A stretch of 64,000 nucleotides of DNA, taken from assembly GCF_007859955.1 (NCBI RefSeq), contig NZ_SJPR01000001.1:124001-188000 (forward strand), given 5' to 3'. Positions within the stretch are counted from its first letter, which is position 1; every line of letters starts with the position of its first letter. Positions 55,210-63,878 of this stretch are shown piece by piece. This stretch comes from Botrimarina colliarenosi. GTDB lineage: Bacteria; Planctomycetota; Planctomycetia; Pirellulales; Lacipirellulaceae. Under the pieces are notes generated by a model. The model was not told the origin of the DNA, made no database searches, and saw only the letters and a list, made by a program, of their open reading frames with translations. A program made the position numbers and the translations under genes.

Positions 55210-56466
55210 ATGGCCCATCGGCCAGCTAACACTTGTCGGTTGTTCGGCGTCGCCTTGGCGGCGTGGGGAAGTCTGCTGCTTGGCGACCTCCCTGCGCAAG
55301 AGCCTGCGATGATCGGCTCGCCAACGCTGTTGCCTCTCGACGCCGGCTCGGCCGCGTACCCGGACGGGTCGTTCGGCGAGCAGCTCTCGGCCGCTGCCCA
55401 GGGGGGCGACGGACCCGTTGGGGGGCCGAAGCACCGTCCCGGCGCCGGCCGACGCGATAGCTGGCTCGTTGGCCCCCACTGGCGGGCGACCGTCGATGGC
55501 GTGCTGCTCTTCCGTGAGGGCGCGAATCTCGATGCGATCCTCGCCGAGGTCGATCCGATCGCTCCGCAATCAACCTTGCCGCCGCTCGAGTTCCTCAACG
55601 ACTTCGACCACGCCGCCGGCGTGCGGTTGCTGCTCACCAGCGAGTTCCCGCAATGCGCGGGCTACGAGTTGCAGATCGGCTACGTCGGCGTCGAGAAGTG
55701 GCTGGCCAACGCCTACTGGGAAGAAGAAACGATTCCCGCCGCGTCGCTGCCGCTGAGCGACATCGATGTCCAGCAGCGGCGGCAGCTGACCTACGACTCG
55801 TCGCTCCATTCGTTGGAGGTCAACTTTCAACGCCTCACCGACGGGTATCTCAAGCCGTTCGCCGGCGTGCGGTATCTGTCCCTTGATGAGTCGGTCGCCG
55901 ACACGAACCGGCAGTTCACGAACGTGATCCTCGGCGACCCGGTTGATGTTGGCGACACGCTCTCGTCGGCGATTGCGCAGCAACGCCAATTGGCGGAGAT
56001 CGAGAACAACCTGATCGGTTTCCAATCGGGACTGCGGCTCGATATGTGGCGCCCGACACGGCGGCTGCACCTGTCGGGTTTCGTCTCGGCGGGGGTGTAT
56101 TGCAACATCCTGGATCGCAATCGGGTCTCCCAGGACTCGATATCGATCACCACGAAGGAACGCGTCGACGTGCCCGCCACCGGCACCACGCCCGCCACGA
56201 CGCAGGTTAATACGACGACGAACTCGCTCGACACCACCAGCGTGACGGCCGCCGACGGCACCCGCATCGCCTTCACCGGCGAGGCTGCCCTTGCCGCCAC
56301 CTGGAAGCTGAGCAGCACGACCGCCCTCCGCGGTGGCTACCAGGTGCTGTTCCTCGACGGCATCGAACTCGCCGAGAATCTTTGGACGGCGCCGCCACCG
56401 ATCACGCCGCAGAGCGACGAGCTCTTCCTGCACGGTTGGTTCGCGGGCCTCGAGTATCGCCGCTGA
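55210..56466 (+). CDS. Probable outer-membrane beta-barrel protein (BBP7-like)
   Basis: A 418-residue exported protein. Residues 1-30 are a signal peptide (LFGVALAAWGSLLLGDLPAQ). After a Gly/Pro spacer, residues about 85-418 are rich in alternating amphipathic strands. A strand pair GVRLLLTSEFPQCAGYELQIG is followed by DGYLKPFAGVRYLSLDE, FQSGLRLDMWRP, LHLSGFVSAGVYCNI and a final strand ending in FLHGWFAGLEYRR, with the terminal aromatic-plus-Arg end typical of barrels. It resembles the planctomycete BBP7 group. A possible role is surface porin or structural protein. The earlier ATG of the open frame lies in repeat DNA, so the ATG at MAHRPANT is used. Confidence 0.8.
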   Translation: MAHRPANTCRLFGVALAAWGSLLLGDLPAQEPAMIGSPTLLPLDAGSAAYPDGSFGEQLSAAAQGGDGPVGGPKHRPGAGRRDSWLVGPHWRATVDGVLLFREGANLDAILAEVDPIAPQSTLPPLEFLNDFDHAAGVRLLLTSEFPQCAGYELQIGYVGVEKWLANAYWEEETIPAASLPLSDIDVQQRRQLTYDSSLHSLEVNFQRLTDGYLKPFAGVRYLSLDESVADTNRQFTNVILGDPVDVGDTLSSAIAQQRQLAEIENNLIGFQSGLRLDMWRPTRRLHLSGFVSAGVYCNILDRNRVSQDSISITTKERVDVPATGTTPATTQVNTTTNSLDTTSVTAADGTRIAFTGEAALAATWKLSSTTALRGGYQVLFLDGIELAENLWTAPPPITPQSDELFLHGWFAGLEYRR

Positions 56467-56471
56467 CGCAG

Positions 56472-56562
56472 CGTTGAGGCGTGAGACTTGAGGCCTGAGG
56501 GTTGTTGCGCCGTCCTCAAAGGGTGTGCAGCGCAACCCTCACGCCTCAAGTCTCAAGCCTCA
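56472..56562. repeat. Palindrome, family G
   Basis: GGCGTGAGACTTGAGGCCTG on the left and AGGCCTGA-like inverse CACGCCTCAAGTCTCAAGCC on the right, with GTTGTTGCGC/GCGCAAC extending the stem. The right arm supplies the end of tag (stop at 56546). Confidence 0.88.
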
Positions 56563-57121
56563 CTTCCGCACAGCGGAAGCACCCCACCAGGTGATCGTTC
56601 ACCAACCCCGCCGCCTGCATGAAGGCGTAGCAGGTGGTTGGTCCGACGAAACGGAAGCCGCGGCGTTTCAGTTCTTTGCTCATCGCCTTTGAGGTGGGCG
56701 TCTCGGCCGGCAGGTCTTCCATCCGGCGCCAGCGGTTCTGCAGCGGCTCGCCCCCGACGAACGACCACAGCAGCCCGGCCAGCGACTCCTCGCCCTCCTG
56801 GACAGCCAGCACGGCTCGGGCGTTGCTGACGGTCGATTCGATCTTGCCCCGGTGCCGGACGATCGAGGCGTCGAGCACCAATTTGTCGATCCGCGTCGCC
56901 GTGTAGCGGGCGACTTTGGCGGGGTCGAACTCAGAGAAAGCCCGACGGTAGCCGTCTCGCTTGTTGAGGATCGTGCTCCACGAGAGCCCCGCCTGGGCGC
57001 CCTCGAGCGTGAGCATCTCAAACAGCCGCTGGTCGTCCCAGACGGGGACGCCCCACTCGGTGTCGTGGTAGTCGCGTTCGGCGTCAGAGGCCTCAGCCCA
57101 GGGGCAGCGTTTCGATGACAT
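56546..57121 (-). CDS. tag: DNA-3-methyladenine glycosylase I
   Basis: A 191-residue helix-hairpin-helix glycosylase that removes 3-methyladenine from alkylated DNA. The zinc site is complete: C6 (RCPWA), H19 ([10 protein letters not shown]), H177 and C181 (NDHLVGCF). [20 protein letters not shown] and [19 protein letters not shown] are family blocks. Length is normal, but the last few residues (EVRLET) and the stop come from a palindromic repeat. It is divergent from mnmG with a 66-nt gap. Confidence 0.96.
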   Translation of the reverse strand: MSSKRCPWAEASDAERDYHDTEWGVPVWDDQRLFEMLTLEGAQAGLSWSTILNKRDGYRRAFSEFDPAKVARYTATRIDKLVLDASIVRHRGKIESTVSNARAVLAVQEGEESLAGLLWSFVGGEPLQNRWRRMEDLPAETPTSKAMSKELKRRGFRFVGPTTCYAFMQAAGLVNDHLVGCFRCAEVRLET

Positions 57122-57187
57122 GCTGGGAATCGTAATCGCTCATTCGCCCGTAGTCTCCCGTCCGTCGGGCGAATACCTTGGAGGGCT

Positions 57188-59092
57188 ATGACCGAGGTGA
57201 CTTACGACTACGACGTCGTCGTCATCGGGGCCGGCCACGCCGGGACCGAAGCGGCGCTCGCCGCTGCGCGGATGGGCGCCCGCACGGCGTTGCTCACGAC
57301 CAACCTCGACACCGTCGGCCAGATGAGCTGCAACCCGGCCATCGGCGGCGTCGGCAAGGGCCAAATCGTCCGCGAGATCGACGCCCTCGGCGGCGCCATG
57401 GGCCGGGCGATTGACGCCACGGGCCTCCAGTTTCGGATGCTCAATTGCCGCAAAGGCCCGGCGATGCACAGCCCCCGCGCCCAGGCCGACAAACGCCTCT
57501 ACCAAGCCGAGATCAAACGGATCGTCGAAGAGCAAGAGAACCTTGAGCTCCGTCAGGAAGGGGTGGAAGAACTGTTGGTGAGAGAAGGGGACCGAGAGAC
57601 CGAACCTCCCCTCGTCCCTGGCCCCTCGTCCCCGATCCCTTCGATTGCCGGCGTCCGTGTCCGAGGCGGTGCGACCTATCGGGCGCCCACCGTCGTCCTC
57701 ACGACGGGCACCTTCCTTCAAGCCTTGATGCACACCGGCGAGGCGAAGACCGCTGGCGGGCGGGCCGGCGAAGGGACCTCGGCGGGCATTAGCGGGGCGC
57801 TGCACCGATTGGGGATCCGGCTCGAACGCTTCAAGACCGGCACGCCGCCGCGGCTCAACGGACGCACCATCGACTACACCGCCTGCGATTTGCAGCCGGG
57901 CGACGACGCCCCCCAGCCGTTCTCGTTTCTGACCGATGAGCTGACGCAATCGCAGCTCCCTTGCCACGTCACCTACACCACGCCGGCGGTTCACGACCTC
58001 ATCCGCGCCAATCTCGAGCGGGCGCCGATGTATAGCGGGCAGATCAACTCCAGCGGCCCCCGCTACTGCCCCTCGATCGAGGACAAGGTGGTCCGTTTCG
58101 CCGACAAACAGCAGCACCAGCTGTTCCTCGAGCCCGAGGGGCGCAACACACGCGAGGTCTACGTCAACGGTGTATCGACCAGCCTGCCGCGTGACGTACA
58201 GGACGCCATGTTCCGGCTGATCCCCGGCTGCGAGCGGGCTCAGATTATGCGTTACGGCTACGCGGTCGAGTACGACTACGCGCCACCCGACCAGTTGCAG
58301 CCGACACTCGAGTCGAAGCGAGTCGCCGGGCTCTTCTTCGCCGGGCAGATCAACGGCACGACCGGCTACGAGGAAGCGGGCGCCCAGGGCCTCGTCGCCG
58401 GCGCCAACGCGGCGTTAAAGGTGGCCGACCGCGAGCCGCTCGTGCTGGGTCGTGACGAGGCGTACATCGGCGTCTTGATCGACGACCTCGTGACGTGTGG
58501 CGTCGACGAGCCGTACCGGATGTTCACCAGCCGGGCCGAGTACCGACTGCTGCTGCGGCAAGACAACGCCGACCGCCGGCTGACGCCGCTAGCCGCGAGG
58601 TGTGGGCTGGCGTCGGCCCAGCGCGAAGCGCGGCTGCGGGCGAAGCTCGGGCAAGTCGATCGGGTCGCCCATTTGTTGGAAACTGTCCGCTACCAAGGGC
58701 GCTCACTCAGCGAACAACTCAGGCGGCCCGAAGTGGACTGGACCGCGGCCCTGGCGATGGCCCCAGCCGAAGCCGCCGCGGAGCTTGCCGGCGCACCCGC
58801 TGACGCCGTTGAGCAAGCGATCATCGACGCCCGGTACGTTGGCTACGTCGCCCGCCAACAGACCGAGGTCGATCGCCAGCGGCGGCTGGCGGAAAAGCGG
58901 ATCCCCGCGACGTTCGACTACGCCCGCATCACACACCTGCGGCACGAGGCGCGCGAGAAGCTGGCGCGGGTCCAGCCGACGAATCTCGCGCAAGCGAGTC
59001 GCATCAGTGGCGTGACGCCGGCGGACATCACGCTGCTGATGGCGCACCTCGGAGGCGGGCGGCGGCGATCGACGGCGGACCCCTCGGTCTAG
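57188..59092 (+). CDS. mnmG: tRNA uridine-5-carboxymethylaminomethyl modification enzyme
   Basis: A 634-residue FAD protein that, with MnmE, modifies U34 of several tRNAs. The FAD site is [21 protein letters not shown] (about 10-30), followed by [21 protein letters not shown] and the redox CPS-type block [15 protein letters not shown]. The C-terminal helical domain ends with [12 protein letters not shown]. Residues about 137-157 ([20 protein letters not shown]) are an insertion not found at this point in E. coli MnmG. Its DNA is a low-complexity dyad like intergenic repeats. mnmE is not adjacent. The start ATG follows TTGGAGGGCT, a fair ribosome site. Confidence 0.96.
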   Translation: MTEVTYDYDVVVIGAGHAGTEAALAAARMGARTALLTTNLDTVGQMSCNPAIGGVGKGQIVREIDALGGAMGRAIDATGLQFRMLNCRKGPAMHSPRAQADKRLYQAEIKRIVEEQENLELRQEGVEELLVREGDRETEPPLVPGPSSPIPSIAGVRVRGGATYRAPTVVLTTGTFLQALMHTGEAKTAGGRAGEGTSAGISGALHRLGIRLERFKTGTPPRLNGRTIDYTACDLQPGDDAPQPFSFLTDELTQSQLPCHVTYTTPAVHDLIRANLERAPMYSGQINSSGPRYCPSIEDKVVRFADKQQHQLFLEPEGRNTREVYVNGVSTSLPRDVQDAMFRLIPGCERAQIMRYGYAVEYDYAPPDQLQPTLESKRVAGLFFAGQINGTTGYEEAGAQGLVAGANAALKVADREPLVLGRDEAYIGVLIDDLVTCGVDEPYRMFTSRAEYRLLLRQDNADRRLTPLAARCGLASAQREARLRAKLGQVDRVAHLLETVRYQGRSLSEQLRRPEVDWTAALAMAPAEAAAELAGAPADAVEQAIIDARYVGYVARQQTEVDRQRRLAEKRIPATFDYARITHLRHEAREKLARVQPTNLAQASRISGVTPADITLLMAHLGGGRRRSTADPSV

Positions 59093-59189
59093 CGTCGCTC
59101 ACGGCGCCGAGTTGCCGCGCCTTGCAGTTTCTCCTTGCGTTCTAGCCTAAGTGCTTTTTCAGCAACTGCTTACGTCGATTGTTCTTCTG

Positions 59190-59217
59190 TTGACGCACGC
59201 GGCAGGCCCCTTATAAT
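59190..59217 (+). promoter_or_regulatory. Sigma70-type promoter
   Basis: TTGACG, 16 nt, TATAAT. It is the closest match to consensus I noticed in the window; the start should be near 59224. Confidence 0.75.
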
Positions 59218-59294
59218 CCGGCGGCAAGGGCAAGCAGGGTAACCTTGGCGAAAGCGGGTGATGCCGCGTTCTGCAGGGTACACGGGGCTTTGCG

Positions 59295-59332
59295 TTGCAA
59301 ATGACGTTTGCAAGGTCGCGAGAGTTTGCAAA
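59295..59332. promoter_or_regulatory. TTTGCAA operator-like repeats
   Basis: Inverted repeat TTGCAAA-TGACG-TTTGCAA (59295-59313) and a third TTTGCAAA at 59325-59332, all about 75-110 nt downstream of the predicted start. It may be a repressor site or part of an RNA fold. Confidence 0.45.
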
Positions 59333-59498
59333 GCTACGGGAAGAGGGGGCCCGGCGGGGCATCCTCTGACTGGCTGGTTTGGGAGGTTAGCGTCGGGTGG
59401 CGAGGGTCTCGAAGAGACGCGAGCACTCACGACGACAACTGAGGACCCAGACCCAGTCAACCAAAGCCAATTGGCGACGCCGCTAGGCGATACCACAT

Positions 59499-59518
59499 GG
59501 AGGGTCAGGTGACCCTCC
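59499..59518. promoter_or_regulatory. Perfect 20-nt dyad
   Basis: GGAGGGTCAGGTGACCCTCC, two 9-nt perfect arms around GG, 136 nt before the HTH-REC start codon. It could be an operator or an mRNA hairpin. Confidence 0.5.
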
Positions 59519-59654
59519 GACGGCACGACAACGAAACTGAGCGTGGACGGAGCCGCTAGGCCCCGGCTTCTCCCCCAAGGATTGGGAGACGTCCGGCAGC
59601 CGAACCGCCCGCCTCGACGCACAACCATCAACTAGGGAGAGGGGTGGTTCGTCC

Positions 59655-60236
59655 ATGAAAACCGTCTTTACGACCGGCGAAGCCGCGAAGATCTGCAAGG
59701 TGAGCCAGCAGACAATCATCCGCTGCTTCGACTCGGGTCAGCTCAAGGGCTTCCGGGTCCCCGGCAGCCGCTTCCGCCGCATCCCGCGCGACCAGCTGTA
59801 CTCGTTCATGCGGGACAACGGCATCCCGACCGACGCCCTCGATAGCGGGCGCCGCAAGCTGCTGATTGTCGACGACGACGTCGATCTGGTCGATCTGCTG
59901 GTGGACCACTTCGAGCGGGACGGCCGCTTCGACATCCGCAGCGTCAACAACGGCTTCGGCGCCGGGATGCAGATCAAAGAGTTCCGCCCCGATCTGGTGG
60001 TGCTCGACGTCATGCTGCCGGACATCAACGGCATGGAAGTCTGCCAGTTGGTGCGGAGCGACAAGTCGATGGACGACGTCAAGATCATCTGCATCAGCGG
60101 CATGGTCGAAGAGGACCGTATCCAGAAGCTGCGTTCCGCTGGCGCGGACGACTTCATGAAGAAGCCTTTCGACGTCGACGCCTTGATGGCGCGGGTCTGC
60201 CAGCTTCTGGAAGTTGAACCCGCCTCCGCAGGCTGA
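59655..60236 (+). CDS. Response regulator with N-terminal excisionase-type HTH
   Basis: A 193-residue two-domain protein with DNA-binding part first. Residues 1-55 are a MerR/excisionase-like helix-turn-helix (FTTGEAAKICKVSQQTIIRC, GQLKGFRVPGSRFRRIPRDQL). Residues about 67-187 are a receiver domain (LLIVDDDVDLVDLLVDHFE) with phospho-acceptor D118 in VVLDVMLPDING and the Lys in FMKKPFD. Most response regulators have the output domain at the C-terminus. The histidine kinase gene 130 nt downstream is the likely partner. It has a strong promoter and a long leader, possibly with autoregulatory sites. Confidence 0.93.
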   Translation: MKTVFTTGEAAKICKVSQQTIIRCFDSGQLKGFRVPGSRFRRIPRDQLYSFMRDNGIPTDALDSGRRKLLIVDDDVDLVDLLVDHFERDGRFDIRSVNNGFGAGMQIKEFRPDLVVLDVMLPDINGMEVCQLVRSDKSMDDVKIICISGMVEEDRIQKLRSAGADDFMKKPFDVDALMARVCQLLEVEPASAG

Positions 60237-60261
60237 CGGCCTCGGCGACACATTGCTCACC

Positions 60262-60348
60262 TGTGGGAGGCTTCTCCAGAAGCCGATTAAGCGATCCATG
60301 CCCTAGCGCAATGGACGCCGACATCGGCTTCTGGAGAAGCCTCCCACA
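60262..60348. repeat. Family A palindrome, copy 7
   Basis: Arms TGTGGGAGGCTTCTCCAGAA and TTCTGGAGAAGCCTCCCACA, perfect inverses over 20 nt. Core is changed to CTTCTCCAGAAGC on both arms. It lies between the response regulator and the kinase genes. Confidence 0.92.
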
Positions 60349-60368
60349 AGTCATTCAAGGGGGGGTCA

Positions 60369-61094
60369 TTGTTGGAACCGCCGCAGCCGATTTCTGACGA
60401 GTTGCGTCGTTGGTTCGCCGACGAGCTTCGCCGCGCCAAGCTCGACGCGATGAAAGAGCTCGCCTACGGAGCGAGCCACGAGATCAATAACCCTTTGGCG
60501 AACATCGCGCTGCGCGCCCAGACGCTACTCAAGCGGGAAGACGACCCCGACAAGCGGAAGGCCTTCGAGGCGATGCACCGCGCCGCGATGCGGGCGCACG
60601 AGATGATCTCCGATCTGATGCTGTTCGCTCGGCCGCCGCAGCTCGTGAAAGGATCGATTGATCTCCGAGAGGTGGTCCGGACCGTCTTGGAAGAGCTGAG
60701 CCCCAGGGCGGTTGCGTCCGAAACGGCGTTGTCGGCGCAGACGGCGGGCGAGCCCGTCGTGATCGACGCCGACGCGGAGCAGCTGGCGGTCGCCATCCGC
60801 GCCGTGGCGGAGAACAGCCTCGACGCGTTGGGGCGGGGGGGGGAAGTCGTCTTGTCGGTGACCTCGTCGAGCGACGCGGCGACCGTCCGCGTCGTCGACA
60901 ACGGTCCCGGCGTGCCGGCCGAGATCGCCCCGCACGTGTTCGACCCGTTTTTCAGCGGCCGCGAAGCGGGGCGTGGCTTGGGTTTCGGGCTCTCGAAGTG
61001 CTGGCGGATCGTCACCGACCACGGCGGCGACGTACGCCTCGATAGCCCGCCGGGCGCGGGCGTGGCCGTGACGATCACGCTGCCGCGGGGCTAG
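60369..61094 (+). CDS. Soluble histidine kinase
   Basis: A 241-residue minimal kinase. The dimerisation helix has H37 in YGASHEINNPLANIALRAQT. The ATPase domain shows AVAENSLDALGRGGEV (N box), VRVVDNGPGVP (G1), FDPFFSGREAGRGLGFGLSKCW (F and G2 boxes) and a final GVAVTITLP. There is no sensor domain, signal peptide or membrane helix, so input must come from a partner protein. Two tandem TTG codons follow an AAGGGGGGG run and are the likely start. It is probably co-transcribed with the regulator before and the nucleosidase-like gene 9 nt after. Confidence 0.9.
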   Translation: MLEPPQPISDELRRWFADELRRAKLDAMKELAYGASHEINNPLANIALRAQTLLKREDDPDKRKAFEAMHRAAMRAHEMISDLMLFARPPQLVKGSIDLREVVRTVLEELSPRAVASETALSAQTAGEPVVIDADAEQLAVAIRAVAENSLDALGRGGEVVLSVTSSSDAATVRVVDNGPGVPAEIAPHVFDPFFSGREAGRGLGFGLSKCWRIVTDHGGDVRLDSPPGAGVAVTITLPRG

Positions 61095-61103
61095 CATAGC
61101 GGC

Positions 61104-61805
61104 ATGGCCGACAACGAACGCTGCGACGTCGCGGTCTGGGACGTGAGCGGCGGTTTACTGGGCGAGACGCGGCGGCAGCTGCGTAACACCCTGCGCCGTG
61201 ACGGGCCGCGTATCGCTATCGAGACCGGCGACTGGTTGCAGAAGCGAATCGCCATCGCCTGGCCGCAACGCGCGATCGCCAGTCATGCCCCTTCGATCGC
61301 CGAGGCGCTGGCCGCGTTGGTCGCCGCCCACCGTCCCGAGCGGTTGGTCGTTGTTGGGCCGGCGACCGCGATCGATCGGTCCCTCGCCGTCGGCAGCGTC
61401 CTGATCGCCGACGAGGTTGTGTCGTCGCATGGCGCCGAGCGACTCACGCTGCCGGCGATAGCGACGGCCGATCTCCCAAGCGGCGTGGTCGGTGTCGGCC
61501 AACTTGCTGTCGCCGAGACCGGCGCCCGCGTCACGACCGACTGGGCCGGTGTCGCCGCCGAAGCGATCACCGACCTTGGCGTCGACGCCGTCCTGGTCAC
61601 GGTGGTTACGGCTCGGGCGAACGGAGTCCTGGCCGAACCGCCGCGGTCGCGACGGCCCACCGCGTCGCGCCAGGCGGGCCGCTTGCTTGGAAAGCTCTTC
61701 AAAGGCGACTGGAGCATGCACTCAAACGACGCCGCGTCATCGGCAGTCGCCGGAGCGATCCGAGCCCTGCTCGGGTCGCCGCATCGCGACTCCCCGAGTC
61801 GATAG
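61104..61805 (+). CDS. Degenerate nucleosidase/nucleoside-phosphorylase-like protein
   Basis: A 233-residue protein distantly like the MTA/SAH nucleosidase and phosphorylase superfamily. VVVGPATAIDRSLAVGSVLIADEVV (about 82-106) matches the GxAGxLxxxLxxGDVVVADxVV block, and DWAGVAAEAITDLGVDAVLVTVVTARANG matches the DMEGAAvAxxxxxxGvPxxxvRxISD block. The catalytic Glu of the MEGA motif and the Asp of the SDxA motif are replaced. So either the protein is inactive and binds a nucleotide, or it works differently. It lies 9 nt after the histidine kinase gene, so it may be a soluble input for that kinase. The family call is by eye. Confidence 0.6.
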   Translation: MADNERCDVAVWDVSGGLLGETRRQLRNTLRRDGPRIAIETGDWLQKRIAIAWPQRAIASHAPSIAEALAALVAAHRPERLVVVGPATAIDRSLAVGSVLIADEVVSSHGAERLTLPAIATADLPSGVVGVGQLAVAETGARVTTDWAGVAAEAITDLGVDAVLVTVVTARANGVLAEPPRSRRPTASRQAGRLLGKLFKGDWSMHSNDAASSAVAGAIRALLGSPHRDSPSR

Positions 61806-61835
61806 ACGGTGAGCCGACGAAGGCCGACTCGGCGG

Positions 61836-62696
61836 TTAGTTTCCCGAACGCTGGAGCGTCGCGACGCCGTTGCAGCCATTGGGCTGGTAGCAGACGGCGC
61901 GGCAGTGTTGTTTCGGCGCCCAGCTGGGGCCGAGGTCCATCAGCGACTCACCCGAGCCGGTGAAGAGCCAGCCCCCGCGGTTGAGCGTCTGCCCCAGCCG
62001 CAGGAACAGCGACTTGCGGTCGGGCGGTGTGAAGTAAATCGCCACGTTGCGGCAGAAGATAACGTCGAACGATCCGACATTGGTGAAAGGCTTCAGCAAG
62101 TTGCGGACCTCAAAGCGGCAGCGCCGTTTCAAGACGTCGTTGACGGCCCAGCCGCCGGCGCTCTTCACAAAGTAGGCTCCACGGTAGCGCTGGTCGAGGC
62201 CACGATTAACTTCCATATCGTTGTAGACGCCCCGCTGGGCCGCGGCGACGGCGGCCGGTGAGATGTCGGTGCCGTAGATCTGCAGGTCCCACTTCTCGAA
62301 ATCGGGAACGACGTCCGCAAACGCCATCGCGATGCTGTAAGCCTCTTGGCCCGTGCTGCACGCGGCGGACCAGATTCGGAACTTCTTTGGAAAGAGCGAC
62401 CCTGACTTCGCGTCGATCAACTCGGGGAGGATCTTGAACCGCAGGGCGTCGAACGGCGTTGAGTCACGGAACCACAGCGTCTCGTTGGTGGTGATCGCAT
62501 CCACCACCTCAGTTTTCAATCGCGCGTCTAACCGAACCTTGCGGGCAAAGTCGGCGTAGTTCGCGCAGCCCGCCTTCGTGACAAGCTTCGAGAGTCGACC
62601 CTCGATCAGGTAGTCCTTGCTGTTGTCGAGATAAATCCCGCACAGTTCGTTGACGAGGTCGCAGACGGCGTCGATATCCGTTTGTGTCGGTTTCAT
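61836..62696 (-). CDS. cheR: Chemotaxis protein methyltransferase CheR
   Basis: A 286-residue SAM-dependent enzyme that methylates glutamates on chemoreceptors. The N-terminal helical domain (about 1-75) ends in DAITTNETLWFRDSTPFDAL, the family hallmark. The Rossmann part has IWSAACSTGQEAYSIAM (SAM glycine loop), IYGTDISPAAVAAAQRGVY and FDVIFCRNVAIYFTPPDRKSL. The start overlaps the cheB stop by 4 nt. It is the last gene of the minus-strand chemotaxis cluster. Confidence 0.96.
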   Translation of the reverse strand: MKPTQTDIDAVCDLVNELCGIYLDNSKDYLIEGRLSKLVTKAGCANYADFARKVRLDARLKTEVVDAITTNETLWFRDSTPFDALRFKILPELIDAKSGSLFPKKFRIWSAACSTGQEAYSIAMAFADVVPDFEKWDLQIYGTDISPAAVAAAQRGVYNDMEVNRGLDQRYRGAYFVKSAGGWAVNDVLKRRCRFEVRNLLKPFTNVGSFDVIFCRNVAIYFTPPDRKSLFLRLGQTLNRGGWLFTGSGESLMDLGPSWAPKQHCRAVCYQPNGCNGVATLQRSGN

Positions 62697-63784
62697 TGGA
62701 GAACCCTTCCGGCGGCGGCCGCGATGAGGTGGTCGGCGACCCGGTTGAGCGGGAGGACCTCGTCGGCGAAGCCTCCGTCAACCACCGCCTTGGGCATGCC
62801 GTAAACGACGCAGCTGGGCTCGTCTTGAGCGAACACGACGCCGCCCGATGCTTTGATCAGTTTCGAGCCGAGGCAGCCGTCATCGCCCATTCCGGTGAGG
62901 ACGACGCCCAGCACGCGCGCCCCGTAATTGCTGGCGACCGATCGGAACAAGAAGTCAGCCGATGGTTTGCAATTGCGCTCGGGGGGGTCGTCCGTCAGTT
63001 GGATGACAGGGCCCGACGCGAGCTTGGCGACCCGCATCTGGCGTCCGCCCGGGGCGATCACGATCTCACCGGCGCGGAGCGGCTGGCCTTGGGTCGCCTC
63101 GGAGACCCGGAGCTGGCAGCGACGGTTGAGGTCTTCCGCCAGGCTCTTGGTGAACATCGGCGGCATGTGCTGCACCACGACGATCGGCGCCGGGAAGTTC
63201 GCCGGCAGCTTCGGAAGCACTTGGTTGAGGGCCTGCGGTCCGCCGGTTGAAACGCCAATCGCGACGATCTCTGGCCGCAGGTTCGGCAGCCGAGGCCTCG
63301 CCGGCGCCGGCCGCACCGGAGCCTTCAGGCGTTGGCTCGGCGCGCCAGGGGTCGTCGACGCCGGGGCCGCGATGCGACGCAGCCGGACGGCTTGGACTTT
63401 CGGCAAGAGGTCGCGTCGGAGCTGCAAGATGCTCTCGTCGAGGGAGTTGGTGGTCGGTTTCAAGATGAAGTCGAAAGCGCCCAGGCTGAGGGCTTCGGTG
63501 GTCGTCTTGGCGCCGCGGGCGGTGAACGCGCTGACCATGATCGCCGCGACGTCAATCCCCAGGTCCTGGAGCTTACGGAGGACCCCGATCCCATCGAGGC
63601 GGGGCATTTCGAGGTCAAGGGTTACAAGATCAGGACGCAGAGCGGCGATCTGTTCTACCGCGCGCTCGCCGTCGGTCGCGGAGCCAACGACTTCCACGCT
63701 GGGGATCGCCGCGAGAACGTCGCGGACAATCTTGCGGTACAACGCGGAGTCGTCGACGACCAGGCACTTCAGTGGTCGAGACAT
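62693..63784 (-). CDS. cheB: Chemoreceptor glutamate methylesterase CheB
   Basis: A 363-residue response regulator/methylesterase that removes receptor methyl groups and deamidates glutamines. The receiver has phospho-acceptor D57 in LVTLDLEMPRLDG. A Pro/Arg linker (about 135-165) leads to the esterase domain with the triad Ser in IAIGVSTGGPQAL, His in VVVQHMPPMFTKSLA and Asp in VLTGMGDDGCLGS. Length is usual. Translationally coupled to cheR. Adjacent upstream, ending about 94 nt before its start, is an MCP gene that runs off the window. Confidence 0.97.
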   Translation of the reverse strand: MSRPLKCLVVDDSALYRKIVRDVLAAIPSVEVVGSATDGERAVEQIAALRPDLVTLDLEMPRLDGIGVLRKLQDLGIDVAAIMVSAFTARGAKTTTEALSLGAFDFILKPTTNSLDESILQLRRDLLPKVQAVRLRRIAAPASTTPGAPSQRLKAPVRPAPARPRLPNLRPEIVAIGVSTGGPQALNQVLPKLPANFPAPIVVVQHMPPMFTKSLAEDLNRRCQLRVSEATQGQPLRAGEIVIAPGGRQMRVAKLASGPVIQLTDDPPERNCKPSADFLFRSVASNYGARVLGVVLTGMGDDGCLGSKLIKASGGVVFAQDEPSCVVYGMPKAVVDGGFADEVLPLNRVADHLIAAAAGRVLQ

Positions 63785-63878
63785 GAGAGGCGTTCGTCTA
63801 AGGAGCAGTCTCAGGAAGAGAGGGCCGCGTCGGACGGCTTGGCGCCGGCCGACACTTTTCTCCTGGCTTGAGAAATAA

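Larger units (their letters stand above)
59093..59654 (+). promoter_or_regulatory. Long structured leader of the HTH-REC gene
   Basis: 562 nt with no gene. It has a near-consensus promoter at 59190-59217 and then a 5' leader of about 430 nt with several stems: an outer GCTTTGC/GCAAAGC stem (59287-59333) around the dyad TTGCAAA-N5-TTTGCAA, a perfect GGAGGGTCA/TGACCCTCC stem at 59499-59518, and TCTCCC/GGGAGA at about 59571-59591. There is no typical terminator. Confidence 0.6.

Noticed and set aside
59220..59292. Possible cyclic-di-GMP-I (GEMM) riboswitch in the HTH-REC leader
   Set aside because: A GTAACC...GCGAAAGC...GGGTGATGC string is reminiscent of it, but the GACGCAAAGC core and the second domain are missing and the stem does not close well.
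15491..60348. CRISPR array made of the family-A repeats
   Set aside because: Copies are kilobases apart, palindromic over their whole length and without regular spacers or cas genes.
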